Of a stretch of DNA of 35,113 nucleotides, positions 17,376 through 24,991 are shown one piece after another. The notes beneath the pieces are model-generated. The model was given only the letters and a program-made list of their open reading frames with translations, searched no databases and had not been told where the DNA came from. The DNA lies in contig JAUVKM010000001.1 of NCBI GenBank assembly GCA_030596265.1, positions 1-35,113 on the forward strand. The letters run 5' to 3'. A program made the position numbers and the translations under genes. Source of the DNA: Candidatus Cloacimonadota bacterium. Lineage in GTDB: Bacteria > Cloacimonadota > Cloacimonadia > Cloacimonadales > TCS61. Within the stretch, counting starts at the first letter, position 1. Every line of letters begins with the position of its first letter.

Positions 17376-17575
17376 TAATGATAAGAATGCTGAGAATAAT
17401 AGTATGGGAAACCTATTAACTGAGATGAGCCGTTACAACATACAATTGGGGGCTTGTGAAGTAACTATTTAGTGAATCTACATCTTCATTAACAAGATAG
17501 ATTGAATTAGAAAAGTTGCAGCAGTTTGGCATTTTCTTGCTAACTTACATATTTTAGCAGGTTTATAATAAAATT
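17376..17575. repeat. ~200-bp direct repeat, copy 2 (left flank of recombinase module)
   Basis: Shares with 22422-22625 the hairpin core GATGAGCCGTTACAAC, then TACAATT and GGCTTGTGAA, then TAGATTGAATT, then a ~30-base identical block containing the transposon box TTGCAGCAGTTTGGCAT (17516-17532), then TAACTTAC. In the hairpin GTTAC (17432-17436) pairs with GTAAC (17461-17465) and ACAA with TTGT. The recombinase gene starts about 100 bases to the right. There is no gene in 17136-17671 apart from this repeat. Confidence 0.75.
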
Positions 17576-17671
17576 ATTAAACTGATATTTTCTCAATTTA
17601 TTTTAACGAAATTATGAATGTGAATTGACAAAATAGATTTATACTAATCCCTACACAATTTGGAGGTTACA

Positions 17672-18637
17672 ATGCAAGAATTAGAAAATTTATTTCAACA
17701 ATTTATATCCCATTGTAAATTCGAAAAGAATTTAAGTATTAAAACAACAAAAGCTTATGAATCGGACTTCAGACAATTTATAACTTTTTTCGGATCATCT
17801 TTTGTTGATGAAGAGTTATCGATTAAGAAATTAGATAAGCTCTTATTAAGAGATTATGTTGAACTGTTAATGACAACCCATAAAATAAAGAGCGTAAAAC
17901 GAAAAGTAGCTACTTTAAAAGTCTTTCTTAATTTTCTGGAATTTGAAGATATGATTAAGGTGAATCCATTTAGAAAGATGCGATTAAAACTAAAAGAACC
18001 CATTGTATTACCAAAAGTAATGTCTCTCTCAGAAATAAAAAAAATCTTTAAAATAGCTTATGGAGATCTTCATTCTAATAATCCGAAAAATCATTATACT
18101 CAGATTGCTATAATACGAGACATCTCAGCCCTCGAATTACTTTTTGGTACTGGAGTCCGGGTTTCTGAGTTATGTTCGCTTAGAGTTGATGATGTGAATC
18201 TACAAAGCAAATTCATTACAGTTCAAGGTAAGGGTAATAAAGAACGTATGATTCATTTATGTAATAATGAAATTCTGAACATGTTGAAGAAATATAATAA
18301 TCTGATTACAAATGAAGTCCCGGAAAGAACTTATTTTTTCTTGAACAGACTAAAACAAAGACTTTCTGAACAATCTATTCGATACATGATCAACAAATAT
18401 GTAAAAAAGACCAATATCAAAAAGAAAGTTACTCCACATACTTTTAGACATACATTTGCTACGCTACTTTTAGAAGCTGGAGTTGATATCAAATATATTC
18501 AGCACTTTCTCGGTCACAGCTCGATAATGACTACTCAAATCTATACACATGTAAACAAAAAAAAACAAAGAATGATATTGGATGCAAAACACCCTCGGAA
18601 AGGATTTTCTATGGTATTTGGAGGTGAAAATGAATAA
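17672..18637 (+). CDS. Tyrosine recombinase (XerC/D-like integrase)
   Basis: 321 aa from ATG 17672, five bases after GGAGG (17662-17666). The N-terminal SAM-like core-binding domain (~1-90) is followed by the catalytic domain with the full set of residues: Arg in GTGVRVSEL, Lys in GKGNKERMI, His-x-x-Arg in HTFRHTFA, His in LGHSSIMTT and nucleophile Tyr in QIYTHVN. It cuts and rejoins DNA through a 3'-phosphotyrosine. Length and spacing fit Xer-type recombinases and not integron IntI, whose extra helix before HxxR I do not see. The gene lies just inside a ~200-bp repeat whose partner is at 22422, and its stop codon opens a 21-bp repeat with an inverted partner at 20795. Both suggest a site-specific mobile or invertible unit. 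Confidence 0.92.
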   Translation: MQELENLFQQFISHCKFEKNLSIKTTKAYESDFRQFITFFGSSFVDEELSIKKLDKLLLRDYVELLMTTHKIKSVKRKVATLKVFLNFLEFEDMIKVNPFRKMRLKLKEPIVLPKVMSLSEIKKIFKIAYGDLHSNNPKNHYTQIAIIRDISALELLFGTGVRVSELCSLRVDDVNLQSKFITVQGKGNKERMIHLCNNEILNMLKKYNNLITNEVPERTYFFLNRLKQRLSEQSIRYMINKYVKKTNIKKKVTPHTFRHTFATLLLEAGVDIKYIQHFLGHSSIMTTQIYTHVNKKKQRMILDAKHPRKGFSMVFGGENE

Positions 18638-18655
18638 AGGATAACTTAGAATTAT
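18635..18655 (+). repeat. 21-bp inverted repeat, left arm
   Basis: Starts at the recombinase stop codon (core TAAAGGATAACTTAG) and is a perfect reverse complement of 20795-20815. The arms bracket the membrane-protein and polyprenyl-synthase genes. A 14-base part, AGTTATCCTTTATT-like, recurs at 21535-21548. Confidence 0.8.
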
Positions 18656-18670
18656 TCAATAGTAATCAAT

Positions 18671-19717
18671 ATGAAAGAGAAAAAACAGAAATTCTTAATA
18701 TCTAAAATAATTAGCAAAATTGCATCATTATCATTTTATAAATTATTGATACTTTTAGCTTTGTTTGTTATAATAGGTAATTTAATTAACCTTATATCCT
18801 CTTATAAGAATTTTCAAATATTTCATACTATGTTACTTATGATGTTAATAATATCATTCAAAATAATAAAAATTTCTCATACGAAATTTCAAAACATCAA
18901 AAACATGACTACTAACCAATTGTCTTTATCCCCTATCAATAGAAAGATAACTTCACTTCAGTATTCAAATCATCAGATTTTTATTATTGTTTTCTTCAAT
19001 CTGATATATTTAGCAAGTATATTCAGATTAGGATATTTAACTTTTAATCTGATATCAATATATGCATCAATACTAATTCTCACAACTTTCTCTTCAACAC
19101 TTATAGGATACTGGCAATATGTGATCTTTCTTATCTATTTAAATAGAATTCTAAAAGAGGATATTAAACTATATAACTACTATTTTCCTGCAAAAACAGA
19201 TTATATTATAAATATAGCTGAATTAGCCAAGAATTATCGTAATGCCTTTTTCTCTTTAGGTGTTTTTTATACATCAATTTATGCTCTTTTAATACCAGCA
19301 AATGTGCTTATTAACATCAACAAAGATACATATAACTTTCTGTTTCTAAAGTTACCACAATTAACTCTTAATACTCCATGTAATTTAGGTTTTTATACTA
19401 GTTGGATCGGTATATTACTATTTATAATAATTGCTTTCCCTATATTGTGGATCATTCATAAAAGGTTAATAAAAAAAATCATAAAAAAGTTAAAAAAGAA
19501 TACGATCAATGATTTACAAAATTTACTTGATTCATCTATAAGTAAAGATTCTCCAAATATTAATTTTCATAAGAAGTTTTTGGATCTGATAATGTTTACA
19601 AGTGAAACTAATGACTATCCCTTAAAAGATTTAGCTTTTTATCCGGCTTTTATGACTACAATTTCTCTATTTATTCATATCTCTACAATTTTTTTAAATT
19701 TTTCGCAATTCTTTTGA
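18671..19717 (+). CDS. Polytopic membrane protein of unknown function
   Basis: 348 aa with about seven hydrophobic segments: ~20-45 (FYKLLILLALFVIIGNLINL), 53-68, 103-124 (FIIVFFNLIYLASIF), 126-152, 190-215, 243-262 (WIGILLFIIIAFPILWII) and 325-345. Between them lie lysine-rich cytoplasmic loops (KRLIKKIIKKLKKNTIN). No family motif is recognised. It is very AT-rich. There is no clear ribosome-binding site before the ATG. Its 3' end overlaps the convergent polyprenyl synthase gene by 43 bases. Within an inverted-repeat bracket next to an isoprenoid enzyme, a role in moving or anchoring a prenylated product is possible but unproven. Confidence 0.65.
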   Translation: MKEKKQKFLISKIISKIASLSFYKLLILLALFVIIGNLINLISSYKNFQIFHTMLLMMLIISFKIIKISHTKFQNIKNMTTNQLSLSPINRKITSLQYSNHQIFIIVFFNLIYLASIFRLGYLTFNLISIYASILILTTFSSTLIGYWQYVIFLIYLNRILKEDIKLYNYYFPAKTDYIINIAELAKNYRNAFFSLGVFYTSIYALLIPANVLININKDTYNFLFLKLPQLTLNTPCNLGFYTSWIGILLFIIIAFPILWIIHKRLIKKIIKKLKKNTINDLQNLLDSSISKDSPNINFHKKFLDLIMFTSETNDYPLKDLAFYPAFMTTISLFIHISTIFLNFSQFF

Positions 19718-20766
19718 TTAAGCCTATTTATTGCATATGTAATCATATATTTAATGAAAGCTTTGAATTCTTTTACAACAGTTAAATTAATTGACGATGA
19801 TTCAATCTTATCTATGGCTTTTAAAATATCGTTGTATACTAATTTTATATCAGAAAATAACAAATCAACTATTTTATACTTTTCCAACAGTAACGAAATT
19901 TCTTTGAAGTTGCTCTCAGGATTAGTATTGTAATTATTAATAAACGATTCTAATCTCTTTCGATCCCCTCTTGAACATATTTTATTTAAATAAGATATCA
20001 CTATATTTTTCCTAGATCTGCATACATCAATGTTTTTATTACCTTTATAATTCTCATTTTCAATATCGTAATATGGTTCAATATCATTAAGTAACTGAAA
20101 AATATATCCTAAATTATGTCCTATCAGATTGATATCTTTAATATTTTTATATGTATGATTATTAAATGAATACCCTAGAGATAAACTTTTTTTAATTAAA
20201 GATACTGTTTCTAAATTAATAATTTTATTAACTTTTTTTATGTTGAGTATGCTTTTTTCATTATCTGAAACTTCAATTAGTGCTCCATTTATCATATCAC
20301 AAATTATTGATAAGTACATATTTAAATTTACGTTTTGAGAATCTAATGCTAACTTCTTTCTATCTATAAGGTTGTTAATATTCTTAATTGATTCAATTAA
20401 TAGTAATAAAGTAAACAAAATTGCCTCATGGATTCCATGTTCTATGTGAAATGATTTTGAACCACGTCGTTGTGAATCCTGGTCAATTAGATCATCAATT
20501 ATTATTGATGATTTATGAATTGATTCTATGCTTACAGATAACTTCATTATATCATTATAATCAAAATATTTTATGTTTTTAGAGTGTAAGGCATATCCCC
20601 AACAACAAAGTATAGGGCGTAATCTATTTCCTAATCTTAATTGAGCAGAAGAGGAGAAATCAAAATGAAAACTTTGTAGGAATTTAATCCATTCTTTATG
20701 AAATTGTTTTATAAAACAGGTTTTCTCATCTAAATAGATTTTGTTTGCGTATGTTTCTTCTTTCAA
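19675..20766 (-). CDS. Trans-isoprenyl diphosphate synthase (polyprenyl synthetase family)
   Basis: 363 aa. The GNRLRPIL segment (~46-53), ESIHKSSIIIDDLIDQD (~81-97) with DDxxD (Asp 91, 92, 95) and RRG (100-102) are the head and first Asp-rich motif of enzymes that condense isopentenyl diphosphate onto allylic diphosphates. The second Asp-rich region is weakened: QLLNDIEPYYD in place of the usual FQxxDDxxD, though NIDVCRSRKN follows in place of the D-x-x-x-G-K region. Family members are normally ~300-330 aa; here ~40 extra residues lie at the C-terminus. The altered second motif points to a divergent enzyme such as a ComQ-like or specialised prenyltransferase. TTG start at 20766 after GAAAGGAT. 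Confidence 0.82.
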   Translation of the reverse strand: MKEETYANKIYLDEKTCFIKQFHKEWIKFLQSFHFDFSSSAQLRLGNRLRPILCCWGYALHSKNIKYFDYNDIMKLSVSIESIHKSSIIIDDLIDQDSQRRGSKSFHIEHGIHEAILFTLLLLIESIKNINNLIDRKKLALDSQNVNLNMYLSIICDMINGALIEVSDNEKSILNIKKVNKIINLETVSLIKKSLSLGYSFNNHTYKNIKDINLIGHNLGYIFQLLNDIEPYYDIENENYKGNKNIDVCRSRKNIVISYLNKICSRGDRKRLESFINNYNTNPESNFKEISLLLEKYKIVDLLFSDIKLVYNDILKAIDKIESSSINLTVVKEFKAFIKYMITYAINRLNQKNCEKFKKIVEI

Positions 20767-20794
20767 TTTTATCCTTTCATAATACTAAGTATTG

Positions 20795-20815
20795 ATAATT
20801 CTAAGTTATCCTTTA
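20795..20815 (-). repeat. 21-bp inverted repeat, right arm
   Basis: Perfect reverse complement of 18635-18655. It lies ~30 bases upstream of the polyprenyl synthase start, so the arms enclose 2.1 kb with both convergent genes. The sequence following it (20801-20880) is similar to 21532-21615. Confidence 0.8.
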
Positions 20816-20880
20816 TTTAAAAATCTATTAAAACATTTTCACATTAAAATTGGGCTAGTATTCTGGGACAACGTCAATCT
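20797..20880. repeat. Cassette-boundary-like repeat, copy A
   Basis: AGTTATCCTTTATTTAAAAA, then CACATTAAAATTGGGCTAG and TCTGGGACAACGTCAATC. The same order of blocks recurs at 21532-21615, and its last part (ACATTAAGTTTGGACCAG, then AACAACG) at 22637-22665. Lies between the polyprenyl synthase and the 54-aa gene. Confidence 0.6.
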
Positions 20881-20944
20881 TCAAATTTAAAATAGTCTAG
20901 ATTATTACTCTTTATATTGTTTCCATAATTACCTTTTTAAATCA

Positions 20945-20972
20945 TCTCCCACCCACAAACATAGGTGGGAGA
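20945..20972 (-). terminator. Hairpin after the 54-aa gene, possible terminator
   Basis: TCTCCCACC (20945-20953) and GGTGGGAGA (20964-20972) form a perfect 9-bp stem with a 10-base loop, seven bases past the minus-strand stop codon. The following minus-strand sequence TGATTTAAAAA is a weak U-tract, so termination is probable but not certain. Confidence 0.55.
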
Positions 20973-20979
20973 TAGATTT

Positions 20980-21144
20980 TCAATTGCTGCAATTGTTTGC
21001 TTTTTTTTTAGCTAAGCAATGATCACATAGTTCACCGGTTGTTGGTTTTGATAAGCGAGTTTCGTAATTTGATGTTGGCCATAAATGACAATTCTTACAC
21101 CAATGCCAAGTATCACTATCTTTTCTTCTTCGATATTCAGGCAT
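20980..21144 (-). CDS. 54-aa double-CxxC protein
   Basis: 54 residues, with a strong GAGGAGGTAGAAAG leader before ATG 21144. The protein reads PEYRRRKDSDTWHWCKNCHL, then WPTSNYETRLSKPTTGELCD and HCLAKKKANNCSN. Residues C16/C19 and C40/C43 make a treble-clef or zinc-ribbon pair, with basic ends. Small proteins of this sort are common as nucleic-acid-binding or accessory factors; the function here is unknown. A plus-strand open frame over the same bases (21039-21272) is an antisense shadow without a start signal. Confidence 0.75.
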   Translation of the reverse strand: MPEYRRRKDSDTWHWCKNCHLWPTSNYETRLSKPTTGELCDHCLAKKKANNCSN

Positions 21145-21329
21145 CTTTCTACCTCCTCTTTGATTTTCCTTACAGAAGGATGAGAAGCAAGTTCTACAAT
21201 CCTTCCGAAAGTAATATATATTTTAATATTAATGATCTTTGTAGATATATTGGAATCATAATCTCTACTTAATCACTCCTCCTGCTCTGCTAACTCTTTT
21301 AAATATACCCTTAACATATAGAGTGAATG

Positions 21330-21615
21330 AAGCATTTGATTGGGTAACTTTAGCAGTTATTTAATGCAATTTGAATGAATTATATTATTAGAAGAGTAAA
21401 AAGTTGCAGCGGTTTGTCATTTTCTTTTTAACTTATTTGCTTGAGAAGATTTATAAAGGAATTACTTCTAAAATTTTACAATCTTCGGTGTTTGTTCCGA
21501 GCGACCAACAAATGCTCCATTACGTATAATTAGTAGTTATCCTTTATTCAAAAATCTTACAAAATCAATTTTACACACTTTTACACATTAACTTTGGACC
21601 ATTTTTGGGGGACAA
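21330..21615. repeat. Cassette-boundary-like repeat, copy B
   Basis: Contains the variant transposon box TTGCAGCGGTTTGTCAT (21404-21420) followed by TTTCTTTTTAACTTAT as in the copies at 17516 and 22570. It ends with AGTTATCCTTTATT (21535-21548), ACACATTAACTTTGGACC and GGGGGACAACATCAAATC. This fills the 478-base gap between the 54-aa gene and the HEPN gene; there is no gene in it. Confidence 0.65.
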
Positions 21616-21622
21616 CATCAAA

Positions 21623-22282
21623 TCATTGTTCTATTTGGATTAATGCCTTTTTATGAATATTTTGAATTAATCTACTAAAAGCATTTCTCAATTTCTTAAT
21701 ACTGTATTCAGAATAATTGTTATTCTCAGATTTATTTATATCATTAATCAGTTTTTTAGTTTTTGAATCAAGTTTAGAACCACTATGGACATAATTATTT
21801 CTATAAATGTATATAATATCTACTAGATTTTTCTGGTTTTGATCTAATAATATTATACCATATTGTCCTAAAAAATTAATAAAATCGTATCGATTATTAA
21901 GGTTAAGGTTTTTAAGAATTGAATCATATTCGTATGTTAAAGAATCTTCTATTAAGGTCTTTAATTTATGATAATAACTAGTCCGAGTTTTCAGGAAATA
22001 CTCAGGTTTGTTGAATAATAATTCTTGAATTAAATCTTTAAGAAAAACCTCGAATGTTGTTGAAAGGGAGATTTTAGCATGTTCAGTACAAGATTTTTCA
22101 ATTTCCTCTAATTCTTGGTTCTGAATAGATTTTACTAATTTACCATACTCAATATCATTCTCGTAAGCTTTTTGTTGGTATAGCCAATTATAAGCCTTAA
22201 TTTTCTCTATTGCAGTTATAAGCATATTAGTTCGATGCATGTTAGCATTAAACACAATCATCGTATTATTTTCTTTAATCAT
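21623..22282 (-). CDS. HEPN-domain protein (RiboL-PSP-HEPN-like RNase)
   Basis: 219 aa, all alpha. The C-terminal part has YIYRNNYVHSGSKLD, which carries the R-x4-H ribonuclease signature (R-N-N-Y-V-H) of active HEPN domains, as in RiboL-PSP-HEPN and MAE_28990-type proteins. An upstream helix ISLSTTFEVFLKDLIQELLF is the usual first HEPN helix where the protein dimerises. HEPN proteins act as metal-independent RNases in toxin-antitoxin, abortive infection and CRISPR-type defence. No MNT nucleotidyltransferase antitoxin gene is next to it, so if toxic it must be self-limited or gated otherwise. It occupies its own unit between repeats on the minus strand. AAGGATAA precedes ATG 22282. Confidence 0.72.
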   Translation of the reverse strand: MIKENNTMIVFNANMHRTNMLITAIEKIKAYNWLYQQKAYENDIEYGKLVKSIQNQELEEIEKSCTEHAKISLSTTFEVFLKDLIQELLFNKPEYFLKTRTSYYHKLKTLIEDSLTYEYDSILKNLNLNNRYDFINFLGQYGIILLDQNQKNLVDIIYIYRNNYVHSGSKLDSKTKKLINDINKSENNNYSEYSIKKLRNAFSRLIQNIHKKALIQIEQ

Positions 22283-22421
22283 TCACTTTATCCTTATAAA
22301 CATCTTCATTAAAGTTCAAACATACTACAGGATCCTCCAAATTTGAGTATGTATACGAACTTTTTAATACTCCTCCCTAATTTTATGTATAATCATCAAT
22401 GCAAAACTTTAAACATGGAAA

Positions 22422-22680
22422 TTAATGATTTGTGCGGAGTAATTGTCAAGGATTATAGTATTTAGCTAATTAAATAAGATGAGCCGTTACAACCTACAAT
22501 TTGAGGCTTGTGAAATAACGGTTCAATGAGTTAACGAATACTATAAATAAGTAGATTGAATTTGAAAAGTTGCAGCAGTTTGGCATTTTCTTGTTAACTT
22601 ACTTATTTAAGAGAATTTATATTAATATTTTATACATTAAGTTTGGACCAGTTTGCAGAAACAACGTGAGACAATGACAA
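22422..22680. repeat. ~200-bp direct repeat, copy 3 (right flank of recombinase module)
   Basis: Partner of 17376-17575. The hairpin is best formed here: TGAGCCGTTA (22480-22489) with TAACGGTTCA (22516-22525), 10 pairs with one G-U, plus the inner ACAA/TTGT stem. The box TTGCAGCAGTTTGGCAT is at 22570-22586. Further right, ACATTAAGTTTGGACCAG matches the boundary repeats at 20840 and 21590. It fills the 474-base gap between the divergent HEPN gene and the kinase operon; the operon promoter should be near TTGACA at 22702-22707, though no good -10 is seen. Confidence 0.75.
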
Positions 22681-22756
22681 ATTACTTAATTATGATATTT
22701 ATTGACATAATCAGTTTGGATATATTCAAAGTAATTATTAAAAATAGGATAAACAT

Positions 22757-24991
22757 ATGGAACATTTAAGATTCACCGTTGATAGTGCCTTATTAAGCGA
22801 ACTTGGTGAAAAACTAGTAGAAACTGTTCATATAGCAATTGAAGAGTTGATAAAAAATGCGTACGATGCAGATGCTACAAAGGTAAAAATTGAATTCACA
22901 ACTGATGATTTAGGAAAAGACGAAATTCATATAATTGATAATGGTACAGGAATGACCCTTCAAGATGTAAAAAGATATTGGATGAAAATAGCTACAACTA
23001 ATAAAAAGAAATTTGCAATATCAACAATTTATGGAAGACCCAAAACAGGATCAAAAGGGATTGGAAGGTTTAGTTGTAGGCGATTAGGTTCCGAACTTGA
23101 AATGATTACTATTGGAAAAAATGATGATGGGTATGAAAAAACTCACGTTACATTTAATTGGGTAAAATTTATATCAGGAACAGATATTAGTAGTATAATC
23201 TGTCCAGGTGAATCTCATCATACAAATAATCATAATACTGGTACAACATTAATCATTAAAAATATAACTAATGAAATAAAAAGAAGTGGTTACAATTATT
23301 TGAAAAGACAATTAGCTATGCTTGTTGCTAATAGAGGAGTAAAAAGAGAAGGGTATATTGAAGATACTGGCTTTAATATTGAGATAATTGCACCACAATT
23401 TGAAGAAAAAATAATAAATCTCAGAGAGAATTTAATTAATAGTGGATGGGCAACGGTAAAAGCAGAGGTTACTGATAAAGGGAAAGCAAAATACATATTA
23501 TCAGCAATGGGATTAAATAAAAAAGAAATTGTATCAAATGAAATATATGATTTGCTAAAGGGTGTAACTTTAGAATTTGGTGTCTTAGTAGAAGATAGAA
23601 AACAAATGAGAGATACTGACGTAATCTCAAAAGGGAGATTACAATCTATTCTATCTGATTGGGGTGGTATTCATGTAAAATATAAAGGGTTTAAAGTTCA
23701 TCCTTATGGAACTGACGATTGGCTTAACATCGATCATGATAGAGGATTGAGAAAACAAAAATCTCAAAACGAACAATTATTAGATTTTACAAGTACTTTA
23801 AAAAATTATTATAATAAAAGACCATTATTAAATCTTCTATCAGAAAAAAACTATCTTGGAGAAGTGAACATTAACGACAGTGAGAAAGTATTTGAGATGA
23901 AAGCAAATCGTGAAGGATTTATCGAATCAAATGCATTGAAACAATTAAAAAATTTTGTGAGATTTGCTGTTGATTGGGCTACCATTTATCGTGGTTATTA
24001 TTTAGAGCTAAAAAAACAAGAAAAGATCGAAGAATCTCTAATACATCTTGAGGAGTTGAAAGACAAAAAAATCGAACCAGCAGAAATAATAAAAGAATCA
24101 GTGAGCTATCTTAGAACACAGATTAACAGTATATCAACATTCTTACCGCCGAAAAAGAAAAAAAATCTCGAGTATGTTTACGAAGTACTTGATGATATTT
24201 TGGAACAAACTAATACTGAAAGGGAAGAATTAAAACATCTTCGAATTATAGCATCATCATCAACAGCATTACTACTGTTTACTCATGAAGTAAAATCTCT
24301 TTTGGGATATCTATCTAATTTGCAGACAGAAATTATAATTTTAAAAAGGAAAAACAATATTTCAGAAGTGAGAAATTCCTTGAATTCCATAAATAATGAA
24401 ATCGAAATAACTCAAGAAAGGTTTTCTCAATTATTAGATATGCTGTCATTAATAATATTTGAAAGTGTTAAAGCTGAGCCAATGAATCTTGCACTTAATG
24501 ATCGTATTGAAAAATCTAAAAAAGCTTTCCAATTAATTACTGAAGAGTATAGAATCGAGATTAATTTTGAAGAGAAAGTTCCAAACAATATGATTATTCA
24601 CGACATTTTAGAAGCAGAATTAATAACAATATTGCTAAATATTATATCAAACTCAATTAAATCAGTTATCGCAAATAATAAACTAAAGAAAATTGAATTC
24701 AGTGCAATAAGAAAAAACAATAACAACGTCATTAAGATTCGTGATACAGGAGTCGGTTTAAACGGAAAATATTATGATGAAGTGTTTATTCCTTTTATTG
24801 CAGATCCAGAAGATAGATTGTATAATAAATTAAAAAGCAATTTAAATCCAGAAGATAAATTTATTGTTGGAACTGGTAGCGGTTTAGGTTTAAGTTACAT
24901 TAAAGAAATTATTAGAAACAGAAATGGCTCGATTGCTTTCAAAAAACCACCTGAAGGATGGAGTACTGAATTGGAGATAATATTACCATGA
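22757..24991 (+). CDS. Double GHKL ATPase / histidine-kinase-like protein
   Basis: 744 aa, cytosolic (no membrane segment). Residues ~1-215 are an Hsp90/MutL/MORC-type ATPase: IEELIKNAYDADAT with catalytic-type Glu 30 and Asn 34, IIDNGTGM (Asp 61), GSKGIGRFSCRRLG (99-111). Residues ~220-340 look like the transducer domain next to such ATPases (IHVKYKGFKVHPYGTDDW). A coiled coil follows (~415-500). Then LLLFTHEVKSLLGYLS with His 510 is a HisKA-like phosphoacceptor helix. Residues ~575-744 are a second, kinase-type ATPase: LNIISNSIKS (N box), IRDTGVGL (G1), VGTGSGLGLSYI (G2). So one chain joins a switching ATPase to a histidine kinase. The stop overlaps the receiver gene by 4 bases. Confidence 0.85.
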   Translation: MEHLRFTVDSALLSELGEKLVETVHIAIEELIKNAYDADATKVKIEFTTDDLGKDEIHIIDNGTGMTLQDVKRYWMKIATTNKKKFAISTIYGRPKTGSKGIGRFSCRRLGSELEMITIGKNDDGYEKTHVTFNWVKFISGTDISSIICPGESHHTNNHNTGTTLIIKNITNEIKRSGYNYLKRQLAMLVANRGVKREGYIEDTGFNIEIIAPQFEEKIINLRENLINSGWATVKAEVTDKGKAKYILSAMGLNKKEIVSNEIYDLLKGVTLEFGVLVEDRKQMRDTDVISKGRLQSILSDWGGIHVKYKGFKVHPYGTDDWLNIDHDRGLRKQKSQNEQLLDFTSTLKNYYNKRPLLNLLSEKNYLGEVNINDSEKVFEMKANREGFIESNALKQLKNFVRFAVDWATIYRGYYLELKKQEKIEESLIHLEELKDKKIEPAEIIKESVSYLRTQINSISTFLPPKKKKNLEYVYEVLDDILEQTNTEREELKHLRIIASSSTALLLFTHEVKSLLGYLSNLQTEIIILKRKNNISEVRNSLNSINNEIEITQERFSQLLDMLSLIIFESVKAEPMNLALNDRIEKSKKAFQLITEEYRIEINFEEKVPNNMIIHDILEAELITILLNIISNSIKSVIANNKLKKIEFSAIRKNNNNVIKIRDTGVGLNGKYYDEVFIPFIADPEDRLYNKLKSNLNPEDKFIVGTGSGLGLSYIKEIIRNRNGSIAFKKPPEGWSTELEIILP

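Noticed and set aside
17516..17540. Sigma-54-like reading of TTTGGCATTTTCTTGCT in the solitary end-box
   Set aside because: GG and GC are 11 bp apart and not 12, the copy at 22570 lacks the GC, and the same core recurs as an inverted transposon box, which explains it better.
19675..20766. A complete comQXPA quorum-sensing locus
   Set aside because: No ComX-like peptide, ComP or ComA follows; the kinase and receiver at 22.7-26 kb have a different architecture and no membrane sensor.
21039..21272. 77-aa plus-strand open frame
   Set aside because: Antisense to the 54-aa CxxC gene, which has a strong ribosome-binding site and conserved-looking cysteines.
17672..22670. A classical integron (IntI plus attC array)
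   Set aside because: The recombinase is Xer-like without the IntI-specific extra helix, and the hairpin repeats do not have RYYYAAC/GTTRRRY ends. Only the general cassette look is kept as a finding.
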